DNA of 52,823 nucleotides, taken from assembly GCA_963725415.1 (NCBI GenBank), contig CAVRZY010000263.1, forward strand, positions 1 through 52,823. The letters are read 5' to 3'. Source of the stretch: CAVRZY01 sp963725415. Lineage in GTDB: Bacteria > Acidobacteriota > Terriglobia > Bryobacterales > Bryobacteraceae. The notes beneath the pieces are model-generated. The model saw only the letters and a list, made by a program, of their open reading frames with translations. It did no database searches and was not told the origin of the DNA. A program made the position numbers and the translations under genes. Shown here piece after piece: positions 31,794-40,331 of the stretch; positions within the stretch are counted from its first letter, which is position 1; every line of letters starts with the position of its first letter.

Positions 31794-31816
31794 GCAGGCC
31801 GGGGGCCTGCGCCACC
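31794..31816 (+). repeat. REP-like hairpin with GCGCCAC tail
   Basis: A perfect GCAGGCC/GGCCTGC stem with a three-base loop, followed directly by GCCACC. It lies in the gap of about 190 bp between gyrA and the ABC permease. The layout is the same as the copies at 9629, 34319 and, inverted, at 34224 and 50027. Confidence 0.65.
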
Positions 31817-31855
31817 TCCAGATCAGGAGTTCGGAGACTCAGCAGGGCACGGATC

Positions 31856-33013
31856 TTAGTCCAGGCGCTTGTGGAAGCGCAGGGCGCTGAGGCTCAGAAT
31901 GACGACTCCGAAGGTCAGCAAGGTGAGCATTTGGGGCCACAGAACTGCCACCCCGGTTCCTTTCAGGAAGATGCCCCGCACGATCTCCAGGAAATAGCGC
32001 ACGGGATTCAGGGCGCTGAGGTACTGCACCGGCAGCGGCATGTTGCGGATGGGGAAAACGAAGCCGCTGAGCATGAAGGCCGGCATGAAAAAGAAGAACG
32101 AAGACATCATGGCTTGCTGCTGGGTGTGGGAGATGGTGGAGATGAACAGTCCCACGCCCACGGTGGTCAGCAAGAACAGGCAGGCGCATCCCAGCAGCAG
32201 AAACACGCTGCCCCGGAAGGGGATGTGAAACACCACCAGAGCCGCCACGGTGACCAAGATCACGTCCAGCAGACCGGCCAGGGCGAAGGGCAGGGTCTTG
32301 CCCAGCATCAGCTCCAGGGGCCGGATGGGCGTCACCATCAACTGTTCCATGGTGCCGATCTCTTTCTCGCGCACGATGGCCATGGCGGTCAGCATCAGGG
32401 TCACCAGCGTGATGATGTTCACTACCACGCCCGGAACGAAGTAATTCCGGCTGCGCAATTCCGGGTTGAACCACACGCGGCTGCGCACCTCGATCCCCGG
32501 CAGGCTCATGCTGATCGGCCCGCCCGCGGCCGCGGTCCGGGCCACCAGTTTGGCCTGCTGCTGTCGCACCATGGCGCGGCCCGAGTAATCCCCAACAATC
32601 TGCGTGGCGTAGCTGGAGACGATGGAGGCGGTGTTCGAGTTAGTGCCGTCCACCAGGATCTGGACCGCGGTGGTCTGGCCGCGCTGGATATCCCGGGCGA
32701 AGCCGGGCAGGATGCGGACTACGGCCTGCACTTCCCCATGGTCCAGCAGCTCCTGCACCTGCTCGTCGCGCACCAGCTCGGAGGTCACCAAGAAGTGCTT
32801 CGAGCTTACGAAAGCCGCCCGCAGATCACGGCTGGCCGGCGTGCGGTCCAGATCCATCCAGGCGATGCGGCAGTTCTCGACGTCCAGGTTGACGGCATAG
32901 CCGAAAATGATGAGCTGCACCAGGGGCGGGAAAATGAGTATCATCCGCATGCGCGGCTCCCGCAGCACCTGCCGGAACTCCTTGCGGATGATCTCGCGAA
33001 TTCGGTTCAACAT
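31856..33013 (-). CDS. ABC-2 type export permease, second (YbhR-like)
   Basis: A 385-residue inner-membrane permease of the ABC-2 family. One N-terminal transmembrane helix (about 24-42) is followed by a large periplasmic domain (about 45-175) with DGTNSNTASIVSSYATQI. Five C-terminal helices follow, with EKEIGTMEQLMVTPIRP and PVQYLSALNPVRYFLEIVRGIFLKG. It pairs with the preceding, similar permease. Order and domain pattern match E. coli ybhS-ybhR. It is the last gene of the TetR-TolC-HlyD-ABC operon. Confidence 0.88.
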   Translation of the reverse strand: MLNRIREIIRKEFRQVLREPRMRMILIFPPLVQLIIFGYAVNLDVENCRIAWMDLDRTPASRDLRAAFVSSKHFLVTSELVRDEQVQELLDHGEVQAVVRILPGFARDIQRGQTTAVQILVDGTNSNTASIVSSYATQIVGDYSGRAMVRQQQAKLVARTAAAGGPISMSLPGIEVRSRVWFNPELRSRNYFVPGVVVNIITLVTLMLTAMAIVREKEIGTMEQLMVTPIRPLELMLGKTLPFALAGLLDVILVTVAALVVFHIPFRGSVFLLLGCACLFLLTTVGVGLFISTISHTQQQAMMSSFFFFMPAFMLSGFVFPIRNMPLPVQYLSALNPVRYFLEIVRGIFLKGTGVAVLWPQMLTLLTFGVVILSLSALRFHKRLD

Positions 33014-33037
33014 AAGAGACAGCGGCTAGTAGCTTTC

Positions 33038-34183
33038 CTATGCCACCTTTTGCCTCGCTTTGCGCGTCGCGACCACGAAAACGATGGTGACAAACGCGAC
33101 CAGGAATACGAGTTCCGCCCACAGAACGTGCATACCAACGCCTTTCAGGAAGATTCCTCTCAGAATGGTGATGAAGTAGCGGGCCGGGACGATGTAGCTG
33201 ATGAGCTGGATCACCTTGGGCATGTTGTCGATGGACCAGACAAAGCCCGACAGCAACAGGGCCGGCAGGAACGAAGTCAGAATCCCCATCTGATAGGCCA
33301 GCAATTGCGAGCGCGCCAGGGTGGAGACCAGGATTCCCCAGCACAGCGCGCCACACAGGAAAATGCAACTGGTGAGCATCAGCAGCAAGGGGTTGCCCCG
33401 GAAGGGCACCCGGAAAACGGTCACGCCGACGCCGATCACCACCAGCGTGTCGATGAAACCCAGCGCGAAAAAGGCCAGCATTTTGCCCAGCACCAGCTCG
33501 GCCGGGCGCAGAGGCGTGGACAGCAGTTGCTCCATGGTCCCCATCTCCCACTCCCGGGCGATGGTCAGCGAGGTGAGCAGCGCGGTGATGATCATCAGGA
33601 TGACCGCGCTCAGGCCGGGGACAATGTAGTTCTTGGATTTCAGCTCGCTGTTGTACCAGACCCGCAGGCGGCCCTCGACGGGCAGCTTGAGCTGGCCGCC
33701 TCCCTTGCGGTCCAGGGCTTGCTGGCGGAGTTCGATGGAGTGCATGCGCAGGAGGGCCTCGGCGTAACCCAGGGCAATCGAAGCGGTATTGGAATCGCTC
33801 CCATCCAGCAGAAGCTGAACCTCGGCTTCGCGGCCGGCCAGCAGGTTGCGCGAGTAGTCCCGGGGGATGACCACGCCGATCAGGCACTGATCCCGGTCGA
33901 TCCGCCGCTGGATGGTTTGGTATTCGTCCACCGAACCCAGAATCCGGAAGAAACGCGACCCCTGAAACTGGGCAATCAACTCGCGACTTTGCGGGCTTTT
34001 GTCGGCGTCGTAAATCAGGGTGGGAATGCGGTCCACGTCCAGAGTGAGTCCGTAGCCGAACAGCAGCAGCAGCAACAGCGGCACCGCCAGCGCCAGGCCC
34101 AGGCTCCTGGCGTCGCGCAGGATGTGAAGAGCTTCCTTGCGCGTTATAGCCCAGGTGCGCCTGAAACTCATGGCCAATGTCAC
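33038..34183 (-). CDS. ABC-2 type export permease, first (YbhS-like)
   Basis: A 381-residue ABC-2 permease with the same layout as its neighbour. An N-terminal helix (LALAVPLLLLLLFGYGLTLDV) leads into a periplasmic region with DGSDSNTASIALGYAEA. The C-terminal bundle contains EWEMGTMEQLLSTPLRP and VPARYFITILRGIFLKG. The two permeases probably form a heterodimer with the two separate ATPases upstream. It is 24 bp from the second permease and follows a 169-bp repeat-containing gap after the ATPase. Confidence 0.88.
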   Translation of the reverse strand: MTLAMSFRRTWAITRKEALHILRDARSLGLALAVPLLLLLLFGYGLTLDVDRIPTLIYDADKSPQSRELIAQFQGSRFFRILGSVDEYQTIQRRIDRDQCLIGVVIPRDYSRNLLAGREAEVQLLLDGSDSNTASIALGYAEALLRMHSIELRQQALDRKGGGQLKLPVEGRLRVWYNSELKSKNYIVPGLSAVILMIITALLTSLTIAREWEMGTMEQLLSTPLRPAELVLGKMLAFFALGFIDTLVVIGVGVTVFRVPFRGNPLLLMLTSCIFLCGALCWGILVSTLARSQLLAYQMGILTSFLPALLLSGFVWSIDNMPKVIQLISYIVPARYFITILRGIFLKGVGMHVLWAELVFLVAFVTIVFVVATRKARQKVA

Positions 34184-34219
34184 TTACTGAGGCTCGTGTA
34201 ATTGGGTGACAGCATGCTG

Positions 34220-34346
34220 CCGAGGTGGCGCGGGCTTCAGCCTGCCGAGCCGACACTCATGTCGGCTCTTGAGCCGCGTGGAAAAGGCAGCGGAAGCGCC
34301 GAGATGAGTCTCGGCGCGGCAGGCAAGAGTGCCTGCGCCACATCGG
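34220..34346. repeat. Cluster of REP-like hairpins in an outer inverted repeat
   Basis: An outer inverted repeat (CCGAGGTGGCGCGGGC at 34220 facing GCCTGCGCCACATCGG ending 34346) encloses three perfect stems with four-base loops. They are AGCCGACA/TGTCGGCT (34248-34267, loop CTCA), GCGCCGAGA/TCTCGGCGC (34296-34317, loop TGAG) and GCAGGCA/TGCCTGC (34319-34336, loop AGAG). The first two loops are complementary. The element lies between an ABC ATPase and a permease gene of one operon. Confidence 0.8.
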
Positions 34347-34352
34347 AGTTTA

Positions 34353-35366
34353 TCACTGTATTCTGCGAGGCTCATTAGTTTTGCCTTTCTGTGAGGCAGG
34401 CGGTTTCGCCTGCCGCTCCCTGACAGTCGCGGCTCGCTCTTCCTGCTCGATCATGGCGACGAAGACATCCTCCATGGAGGGCTCGATGGGCGCCAAGCGA
34501 CGGATAACGATTCCCCGCTCCGCCAGCCGCCGCCGGATGCGCGGCGCGGCGGTCTCGGGCTGCTCGACCGTCAGGTGCAGCCCGCCGCCGAACACCGCCA
34601 CGTCCAAGATGCCCTCCTGGCCTTCCAGCGCCTTCATGGCGGCCAAGGCATCACTCGAATCCAGTTCCATCAGGTGATAGGACTGGAGCGCTTTCTTCAA
34701 CGCCGCCGGCGCGCCCAGCGCAATGATTCTTCCGCGATACATCAGCGCCAGGCGGTGGCAATACTCCGCTTCATCCATGTAGTGCGTGGTAACAAAAACG
34801 GTGTGGCCGGCTTCGGAGAGCCGATAGATGAGGTCCCAGAAATCGCGCCGGGCGATGGGGTCCACGCCCGAGGTGGGCTCGTCCAGAAACAGGATCGGAG
34901 GCTGGTGGAGGATGGCGCAGCCCAGCGCCAGGCGCTGCTTCCAGCCGCCCGCCAGCAGGCGGGTCATAGTGTCCCGCTTCTCTTCCAGCCCGGCCATCTT
35001 CAGCACGTATTGCTTGCGCTCGCGGCGCAGCTCGTCAGGAACGCCGTAGATGCCGCTGAAAAAGTCGATGTTCTCTTCCACCTTCAGGTCGTCGTAGAGC
35101 GAGAACTTCTGCGACATGTATCCGATGTTCTGGCGGATGGCTTCCGGCTGGCTGGCCACGTCGAACCCTCCCACGCAAGCCCTCCCACCGGAGGGGCGCA
35201 ACAGGCCGCACAGGATGCGAATGGTGGTGGACTTCCCCGCGCCGTTCGGTCCCAGAAAGCCGAAGATCTCACCGCGCGCCACGGTGAGGGAAACGTGGTC
35301 CACGGCCACGAAGTCGCCGAATTTCTTCACCAGGTTTTCGACCTCGACCGCGTCAGTTGTGGCCAT
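34353..35366 (-). CDS. ABC exporter ATPase, second
   Basis: An ATPase subunit of about 337 residues. Walker A is GPNGAGKST, the signature is LAGGWKQRLALG (Ala for the usual Ser) and Walker B is ILFLDEPTSGVDP, with an H-loop in VFVTTHYMDEAE. The C-terminal extension ends with ATVRERQAKPPASQKGK. I start at the ATG at 35366, which overlaps the end of the first ATPase by 14 bases. A longer frame begins in the middle of the neighbour. Together the two ATPases correspond to the two halves of fused YbhF. Confidence 0.88.
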   Translation of the reverse strand: MATTDAVEVENLVKKFGDFVAVDHVSLTVARGEIFGFLGPNGAGKSTTIRILCGLLRPSGGRACVGGFDVASQPEAIRQNIGYMSQKFSLYDDLKVEENIDFFSGIYGVPDELRRERKQYVLKMAGLEEKRDTMTRLLAGGWKQRLALGCAILHQPPILFLDEPTSGVDPIARRDFWDLIYRLSEAGHTVFVTTHYMDEAEYCHRLALMYRGRIIALGAPAALKKALQSYHLMELDSSDALAAMKALEGQEGILDVAVFGGGLHLTVEQPETAAPRIRRRLAERGIVIRRLAPIEPSMEDVFVAMIEQEERAATVRERQAKPPASQKGKTNEPRRIQ

Positions 35367-36261
35367 GTTGAGCTTTCCGAATGAGCGCGATAAAGACGTC
35401 TTCGAGCGAGGGGAGGATGGACGTGAAGGTAGCCGGGCGGAGTCGTTCTTCGAGTAGCGCAGGCCCATGGCCTGCCGGCAGGAAAACATGGAGCTTGGCG
35501 CCGGCGGGCGCCACGCTCAGCACGCCTTCGGCACTGGCCAGATACTCGCGTGCGGCCCTCTGGTCCGTGCACTCCACTTCGTAGCACGTCTCTCCGAGTT
35601 GATTGCGCAGGGCCTCCGGCGAGTCGCAGCAGATCAGCCGGCCCCGGTGCATCAGGCCCACGCGGTTGCACCGCTCGGCCTCATCCAGGTATGCCGTGGT
35701 CACAAAGACCGTCATGCCGTCTTTGACAAGCTGGTAAAGGATGGCCCAGAAATCGCGGCGGGAAACCGGGTCCACTCCGTTGGTGGGCTCATCCAGGAAC
35801 AGGATCCGCGGGTGGTGGAGCAGCGCGCACATCAGCGCCAGCTTCTGCTTCATGCCGCCGGAGAGCTTGCCGGCGGGTCGCTTTCTAAATGGCTCCATGC
35901 GGGTCATGTGCAACAGCCGCGGCATCAGCTCGGCGCGCTCGGCATCCGAGATGCCGAACAGGTCGGCATAGAACAGCATGTTCTCCTCGACGGTGAGGTC
36001 CACATACAGGCCGGAGCGCTGGGCCATGTAGCCGATGCTGTCCTTTACGGCGGTCAGTTCGCGGGCGACGTTGTAGCCCGCCACCCAGGCCTGACCCTCG
36101 CTGGGATCCAGCAGCCCGCACAGCAGCCGCAGCGTGGTGGTCTTGCCCGCGCCGTCCGGCCCCACCAGTCCAAAGATCTCCCCGCGCGGCACTTCAAGGT
36201 TCAGACGGTCTACAGCCGTCAGCTTCCCGAATCTGCGCGTAAGGTTGCTGGTACGGATCAT
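35353..36261 (-). CDS. ABC exporter ATPase, first
   Basis: A 302-residue ATPase with Walker A GPDGAGKTT, signature LSGGMKQKLALMC, Walker B ILFLDEPTNGVDP and an H-loop region VFVTTAYLDEAER, in which the usual histidine is replaced by alanine. If real, this means the site is non-canonical, as in many heterodimeric ABC exporters where one site is degenerate. It overlaps the HlyD gene by four bases and the second ATPase by fourteen. Confidence 0.88.
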   Translation of the reverse strand: MIRTSNLTRRFGKLTAVDRLNLEVPRGEIFGLVGPDGAGKTTTLRLLCGLLDPSEGQAWVAGYNVARELTAVKDSIGYMAQRSGLYVDLTVEENMLFYADLFGISDAERAELMPRLLHMTRMEPFRKRPAGKLSGGMKQKLALMCALLHHPRILFLDEPTNGVDPVSRRDFWAILYQLVKDGMTVFVTTAYLDEAERCNRVGLMHRGRLICCDSPEALRNQLGETCYEVECTDQRAAREYLASAEGVLSVAPAGAKLHVFLPAGHGPALLEERLRPATFTSILPSLEDVFIALIRKAQHGHN

Positions 36262-37445
36262 CCCTTGGCCCCGCCGGTCAGAATCTCCGCATCGGCCGGC
36301 ATGTTGGATTTCAACTCGTGGTTGAGGTTCTCGAGATCGATCTTGATTCGATACACCAGCTTGACCCGCTCCTCCTTGGTCTGGATCTGCTTGGGCGTGA
36401 ACTCGGCTTCCGAGGAGATGAACGACATGCGGCCCCAGTAGACCTTGCCGGGGAAGGAGTCCGTGGTGACCTTGACTTTATCGCCCAGCTTCACCCGGCC
36501 GAGGTCCTGCTCGTTGATATAAGCGCGCAGCCAGGGATGGTCCAGATCGCCCACCGTGATGACCGCGGTTCCCGCTGCCAGCACTTCGCCGACCTCGGCG
36601 GCCTTGGTCAGGACCACTCCGTCGATCGGCGACACCGCCACGGTATCACTCAACTGCACCTCGATGACGCCCCGGTCGGCCCGCGTCTGCTCGATCTCGG
36701 CGCGCCGCGTGGCCATCTCCTGCTGCATGCGCTTCAGGTCGAGCCTAGCCGCCTCGGCGGTCCGCAGGGCGGCCCGAGCGCGGGCCACTTGCGCGCGAGC
36801 CGCGTCGATGTCTTCCTTCCTGGGGCCCTCGACGACCAGCGCCAGCCGCTCCCGGGCCTGCTTCAAGGTGGCGTCCGCGCCTTCGAAGGCGCTCTTGAAG
36901 CGGTCGAAGTCCGAGGCCGAGATGTCTTCCTTCTGAAAGAGCACCTGGGCACGCTCCCAGTCTCTGCGGGCCTTCTCGAATGCCGTCTGGGCCCCGGCCG
37001 TCGCGGCCCGCGCCTGCTCGATATCTTGTTTCCGCGAGCCCGCGGTCAGTTGCGCCAGCAACGCTTCGGCTTGGCTCAGTTCGGCCTGGCGCTGCTCGAT
37101 CATCCCAGCGATGGTCTCGGTTTGAAACTCGATGGTGGTGCGAAGCTGGACCAACCTGGATTCGGCGGATTCCATGGCCGCGCGGATGCGGTCGCGCTGC
37201 CGCAACAATTGCTCTTTATCGAGCCGCGCCACCACCATGCCTTTCTTCACCGGCTGGCCCTCATCCACCAAGCGCTCGACGAGCTTGCCGGGGACTTTGA
37301 ACGACACGTTTACCTCGGTCAGCTCGATGTTCCCGGAGACCAAGATGGCGCCGCGGTCGTTGTTCCGCCACGAACGGAACCAATAGAAACCCGCAATGGC
37401 AATCGCCACGACCCCGACCGCCACCGGAATGAATCTCTTTCTCAC
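36258..37445 (-). CDS. HlyD-family membrane fusion protein (YbhG-like)
   Basis: A 395-residue periplasmic adaptor. One N-terminal membrane anchor (about 5-24) precedes a lipoyl-like half motif (VSFKVPGKLVERLVDEGQPVKKG). A long coiled-coil hairpin (about 75-260, rich in Ala, Arg, Glu and Gln) follows, then the returning beta-barrel domain (VAVSPIDGVVLTKAAEVGEVLAAG). Such proteins connect an inner-membrane ABC exporter to a TolC channel, and both partners are in this operon. The stop overlaps the next ATPase start (ATGA). Confidence 0.9.
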   Translation of the reverse strand: MRKRFIPVAVGVVAIAIAGFYWFRSWRNNDRGAILVSGNIELTEVNVSFKVPGKLVERLVDEGQPVKKGMVVARLDKEQLLRQRDRIRAAMESAESRLVQLRTTIEFQTETIAGMIEQRQAELSQAEALLAQLTAGSRKQDIEQARAATAGAQTAFEKARRDWERAQVLFQKEDISASDFDRFKSAFEGADATLKQARERLALVVEGPRKEDIDAARAQVARARAALRTAEAARLDLKRMQQEMATRRAEIEQTRADRGVIEVQLSDTVAVSPIDGVVLTKAAEVGEVLAAGTAVITVGDLDHPWLRAYINEQDLGRVKLGDKVKVTTDSFPGKVYWGRMSFISSEAEFTPKQIQTKEERVKLVYRIKIDLENLNHELKSNMPADAEILTGGAKG

Positions 37446-37487
37446 TTCACAGCTCCCTTCTCAAGGAATCCTCAGCCAGCGGCTTCC

Positions 37488-38846
37488 TCACTGAATCATC
37501 CTCCGGACGGCCCCCATGGCCTGGCCCAAATCGATGCGCGCGGCGCTGTAATCGAACAGGGCCGCAATCCGATTCTCGCGCGCGCGCTCCAGGCGCGTCT
37601 GCGCATCAGTGACTTCCAGGCTACTGGTCACGCCGGCCTGGTAGCGGCGCTGCGCCTGGGCGACCTCGTCCTGCGCGAGCTGGAGGCCTTCTTCGGCCAC
37701 TTTCACCTGCTCCTCGGCCGAGCGCAGGGCGTCCAGCGCCAACCGGATCTCCAGTTCGATCTGCGCTCGCAGATCGTTTGTTTTGACGCGCTCCTGGCGG
37801 AGCTGGGAGAAGCTCTCGCTGCGCCGGGCGTCGCGGCGGCCGCCGTCAAACAGCGGTACCCGCAGCGACACCCCGTAGGTGCGCGTCGGCAACGCATGGT
37901 CGATGCCGACGCCGATCGTTCCGTAGTCGCCAAAGGCCACCAGCGACGGCACGCGCTCCAGCCTGGTGGCGCTGTAGCCCAACCGGGCATTCTCTTCCCG
38001 GCTGTGCTGCGCTTTGAGATCGGCGCGCGATTTCAGGGCGATTCCCTTGGCTTCCTCCAGCGTCACGCTGTCCAGCGGAGCGTAGGCCAGGCTGTCGGTG
38101 AGTTGCACTTCCGTGTCCAGCTTCAGGCCCATGGCTTTGAGCAGTTGCAGGTGGGCCTGGCGGCGCTCATTGGTTGCCACCACCACTCGCTGCCGCTGGT
38201 TGGCGGCCTGAACCTTGGCCCTGGTGACGTCGATACCGGTGCCCGTGCCGGCGGATTTCTGATTGATCGCCAGTTTGACCAGCGCCTCGGCCAACTCGAG
38301 GTTGGCCCGCGCGGCGTCGAGTTTCGCCTCCGTCACCAGCACCGCTAGATACAGCTTGGCGACCTGCCCGGCGACTTGGTCGCGGGCGCTGTCGCTCTCG
38401 GCCTGCGCGGCCTGAAGGCCGGCTCGGGAGGCCTGGAAACGCCGGATCGAGCCCAGATCGAAGATGCTCTGGCTGGCCGTGGCTCGCAGGTCGAAGGTGC
38501 TGAACGGCCCTACCCGCTCGGGGAACTGGAAGCCCGGAAGCGGCAGCGAGATCTGGATTCCGAAGGCCGCCAGGTTGCGGGTCTGGTTCTGCTGGGCCAT
38601 GGAGGATTCGACGCTGGGCAGCAGCGCCGCGCGGGCCTGCGCGGAGCGCGTCTGGGCCTGGCGGATCAGTTCCTGCGCCAACTGTACGCGCGTATTGCCT
38701 TCCGGCGCCAGCGCGATCTCGACCGCCTGCTTCAAGCTGAGCTCGAGCACCGGCCTGCTCTCGGCCGGCTGTTCCGGCGCGGTTTGCGCCAGAACCAGCG
38801 CCGGCCAGAGCGCCGTGAGGATTGGCCTAATCCAGTACTTGGTCAT
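37488..38846 (-). CDS. TolC-family outer membrane efflux protein
   Basis: A 452-residue outer-membrane channel with a signal peptide (about 1-20, LTALWPALVLAQ) and two tandem OEP repeats. Repeat motifs include LSLKQAVEIAL, ATASQSIFDLG, VSLRVPLFDGGRRDARR and RYQAGVTSSLEVTDAQTRLERARENR. It provides the exit duct for the ABC/HlyD system encoded downstream. The ATG at 38846 overlaps the TetR stop as ATGA and has AAGGAG upstream. Inclusion of the TolC gene differs from the E. coli ybh operon. Confidence 0.9.
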   Translation of the reverse strand: MTKYWIRPILTALWPALVLAQTAPEQPAESRPVLELSLKQAVEIALAPEGNTRVQLAQELIRQAQTRSAQARAALLPSVESSMAQQNQTRNLAAFGIQISLPLPGFQFPERVGPFSTFDLRATASQSIFDLGSIRRFQASRAGLQAAQAESDSARDQVAGQVAKLYLAVLVTEAKLDAARANLELAEALVKLAINQKSAGTGTGIDVTRAKVQAANQRQRVVVATNERRQAHLQLLKAMGLKLDTEVQLTDSLAYAPLDSVTLEEAKGIALKSRADLKAQHSREENARLGYSATRLERVPSLVAFGDYGTIGVGIDHALPTRTYGVSLRVPLFDGGRRDARRSESFSQLRQERVKTNDLRAQIELEIRLALDALRSAEEQVKVAEEGLQLAQDEVAQAQRRYQAGVTSSLEVTDAQTRLERARENRIAALFDYSAARIDLGQAMGAVRRMIQ

Positions 38847-39514
38847 TTGTGACTCCTTGCCGCGCGGCGGGCGGCTGCCGGAGCTTTCAAGCCGGCGGCC
38901 AGAAAGGCGCCCAGCCGCCGGATGGTGCCCTCCACGTCGGAGGGATCGCACAGCCCCCCGGAGAAAAGGTCCAGATACTCGACGCCAGCCAGGGTGTGCG
39001 CCATGGCGCCGATCATGAAGTGGATGCGCCACATCAGCTCCACGGGGGGCAGCTTCGGCAGGGCCTTGCGCAGCGCCTTGCTGAAGCGAGCCGCCACGGC
39101 CGCGAACTGTCCCCTCAGAATCGAGCCCACGTGCTCGCCCGGCTCGGCGTACATGCGTCCCATCAGCCGCTGGAAATGTCTGCCGCTCGGAGCCAGCTCG
39201 CGCCCCAGCCGGAGGGCCGGGGCCAAGAAGGCTTCGATGACCCCCTCCAGGGGAAGCCGACGCTTGCCGGCGCGGGCCTCGCAAGCGTCCAGCAGTTCCA
39301 GGCGCTTCTGGTTCAGGGGGCCCAGACGGCGGGTGAAGACCGCCTCCAGCAGGGCCTCCTTGGAGCGGAAGTGATAGTTGACCGCCGCCAGGTTCACGCC
39401 GGCCGCGGCGGTGATGCTGCGCAGCGAGGTGGCCGCAAAGCCGCGCTCGGCAAACAGGCGCTCGGCGGCGTCCAGGATGCGCTCCTTGGTGACGACAACT
39501 TCGGGTTGCTTCAT
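38843..39514 (-). CDS. TetR-family repressor (CecR-like)
   Basis: A 223-residue regulator. The N-terminal helix-turn-helix (RILDAAERLFAERGFAATSLRSITAAAGVNLAAVNYHFRSKEALLEAVF, positions about 12-58) is standard TetR. The C-terminal ligand domain resembles the CecR/DUF1956 type. It is the first gene of the export operon and so is expected to repress it and respond to an exported compound. The ATG lies only 12 bases after a perfect -10 hexamer, with no ribosome-binding site, so the message is probably leaderless. A 7-bp inverted repeat overlaps both promoter and start codon. Confidence 0.9.
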   Translation of the reverse strand: MKQPEVVVTKERILDAAERLFAERGFAATSLRSITAAAGVNLAAVNYHFRSKEALLEAVFTRRLGPLNQKRLELLDACEARAGKRRLPLEGVIEAFLAPALRLGRELAPSGRHFQRLMGRMYAEPGEHVGSILRGQFAAVAARFSKALRKALPKLPPVELMWRIHFMIGAMAHTLAGVEYLDLFSGGLCDPSDVEGTIRRLGAFLAAGLKAPAAARRAARSHK

Positions 39515-39539
39515 ACGTTCGTTTTAATTATACGTATGA
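39511..39539 (-). promoter_or_regulatory. Probable TetR operator
   Basis: Inverted repeat TCATACG (39511-39517) and CGTATGA (39533-39539) around a 15-base AT-rich centre. It covers the -10 hexamer and the tetR start codon, the typical place for autorepression. Confidence 0.65.
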
Positions 39540-39555
39540 CCAACGGGACTGTCAA
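39527..39555 (-). promoter_or_regulatory. Consensus sigma-70 type promoter of the export operon
   Basis: TTGACA (39550-39555) and TATAAT (39527-39532) are separated by exactly 17 bases, a full consensus match on both hexamers. The expected start of transcription lies only a few bases before the tetR ATG. Confidence 0.85.
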
Positions 39556-39597
39556 CTTGCCCTCCCTCAGTTTCTTGAGCGGGGCAGTTCGGCAAGG

Positions 39598-39658
39598 GCA
39601 ATTCGGGGACAGGCAACGAATTTTAAAAGCCAAAATTCGTCGCCTGTCCCCGAATTGC
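39598..39658. repeat. Long palindrome of the GGGGACAGG family
   Basis: Arms GCAATTCGGGGACAGGC and its complement, extended inward by ACGAATTTT/AAAATTCGT after a single mismatched position, enclose a loop of about seven bases. It shares the GGGGACAGG core with the element at 9309-9376. It lies between the divergent tetR operon and abrB/vapC and could also separate their transcription. Confidence 0.8.
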
Positions 39659-39683
39659 GCGTATATGGTATGATTGGGGTAAT

Positions 39684-39939
39684 ATGGCAGATTGTCCTAC
39701 GGTTTCCACAATGGTCGGCGATGGCGGACGCATCGTGATCCCCGCCTCCTACCGCAAGGTTTTGGGGCTTCGTAAGGCTCCAGGTCCTGCTATCCCTCCG
39801 GGATAGTGAAATCCGCCTCCTGTCTCTGGAAGCGGCCCGCAAACGGGCTCGGGACTTCGTGCGTAGTTTGGTCCCCTCCGGAGTGTCTCTGGCCGACGAG
39901 CTGATTCGGGAGCGGCGAGAGGAAGCGAAACGTGAATAG
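39684..39939 (+). CDS. vapB: AbrB/SpoVT-type antitoxin, one frameshift
   Basis: A swapped-hairpin AbrB antitoxin of about 84 residues. The N-terminus reads VSTMVGDGGRIVIPASYRKVLGLRK. After a one-base break near 39779 the other frame continues QVLLSLRDSEIRLLSLEAARKRARDFVRSLV and ends RERREEAKRE. Uninterrupted translation would stop after about 40 residues. The stop overlaps the vapC GTG, the usual coupling in VapBC pairs. It would neutralise VapC and repress the operon. Confidence 0.75.
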
Positions 39940-40315
39940 CTGTGTCCTGGATGCTTCGGCGCTGCTCGCGTATTTGCTGGAAGAACCGGGTTATGAGGCG
40001 ATTGCCGGGCTTCTGGATCGCGCCGTGATCAACGCCGTGAATCTGGCGGAGGTGGTCGCCAAGCTCATCGACAAGGGCGCCACGGAGATCCAGGCTCGCC
40101 AGACCATCCACAACCTCCGCATCAACATCCTGCCCTTCGATGAAGTCCTGGCCTTCCAGTCCGCAGCCCTACGCTCAGCTACCAAAGAAGCCGGGCTTTC
40201 GCTTGGGGACCGGGCCTGCCTGGCCACCGCCCGGCGCCTGGGAGTCCCGGCCCTCACCACCGACCGCCAGTGGTCCCGGCTGCGGGTGGGCGTACGAGTT
40301 CAGGTGGTCCGGTAG
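39932..40315 (+). CDS. vapC: VapC-like PIN-domain ribonuclease toxin
   Basis: A 127-residue PIN domain. The acidic metal-binding residues are D7 (VLDASALLAYL), E40 (NLAEVVAKL), D93 (SLGDRACLATA) and D111 (TTDRQW). Such toxins cleave RNA, often tRNA or rRNA. The GTG start overlaps the antitoxin stop by eight bases. The gene is intact while its antitoxin appears broken, an unlikely state in a living cell and another hint that the antitoxin break is a sequence error. Confidence 0.88.
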   Translation: MNSCVLDASALLAYLLEEPGYEAIAGLLDRAVINAVNLAEVVAKLIDKGATEIQARQTIHNLRINILPFDEVLAFQSAALRSATKEAGLSLGDRACLATARRLGVPALTTDRQWSRLRVGVRVQVVR

Positions 40316-40331
40316 CGGGAAGCGGGGAAGC

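Noticed and set aside
34220..34346. Intrinsic terminator inside the exporter operon
   Set aside because: No U-tract follows any of the stems on the transcribed strand, and the repeats recur elsewhere.
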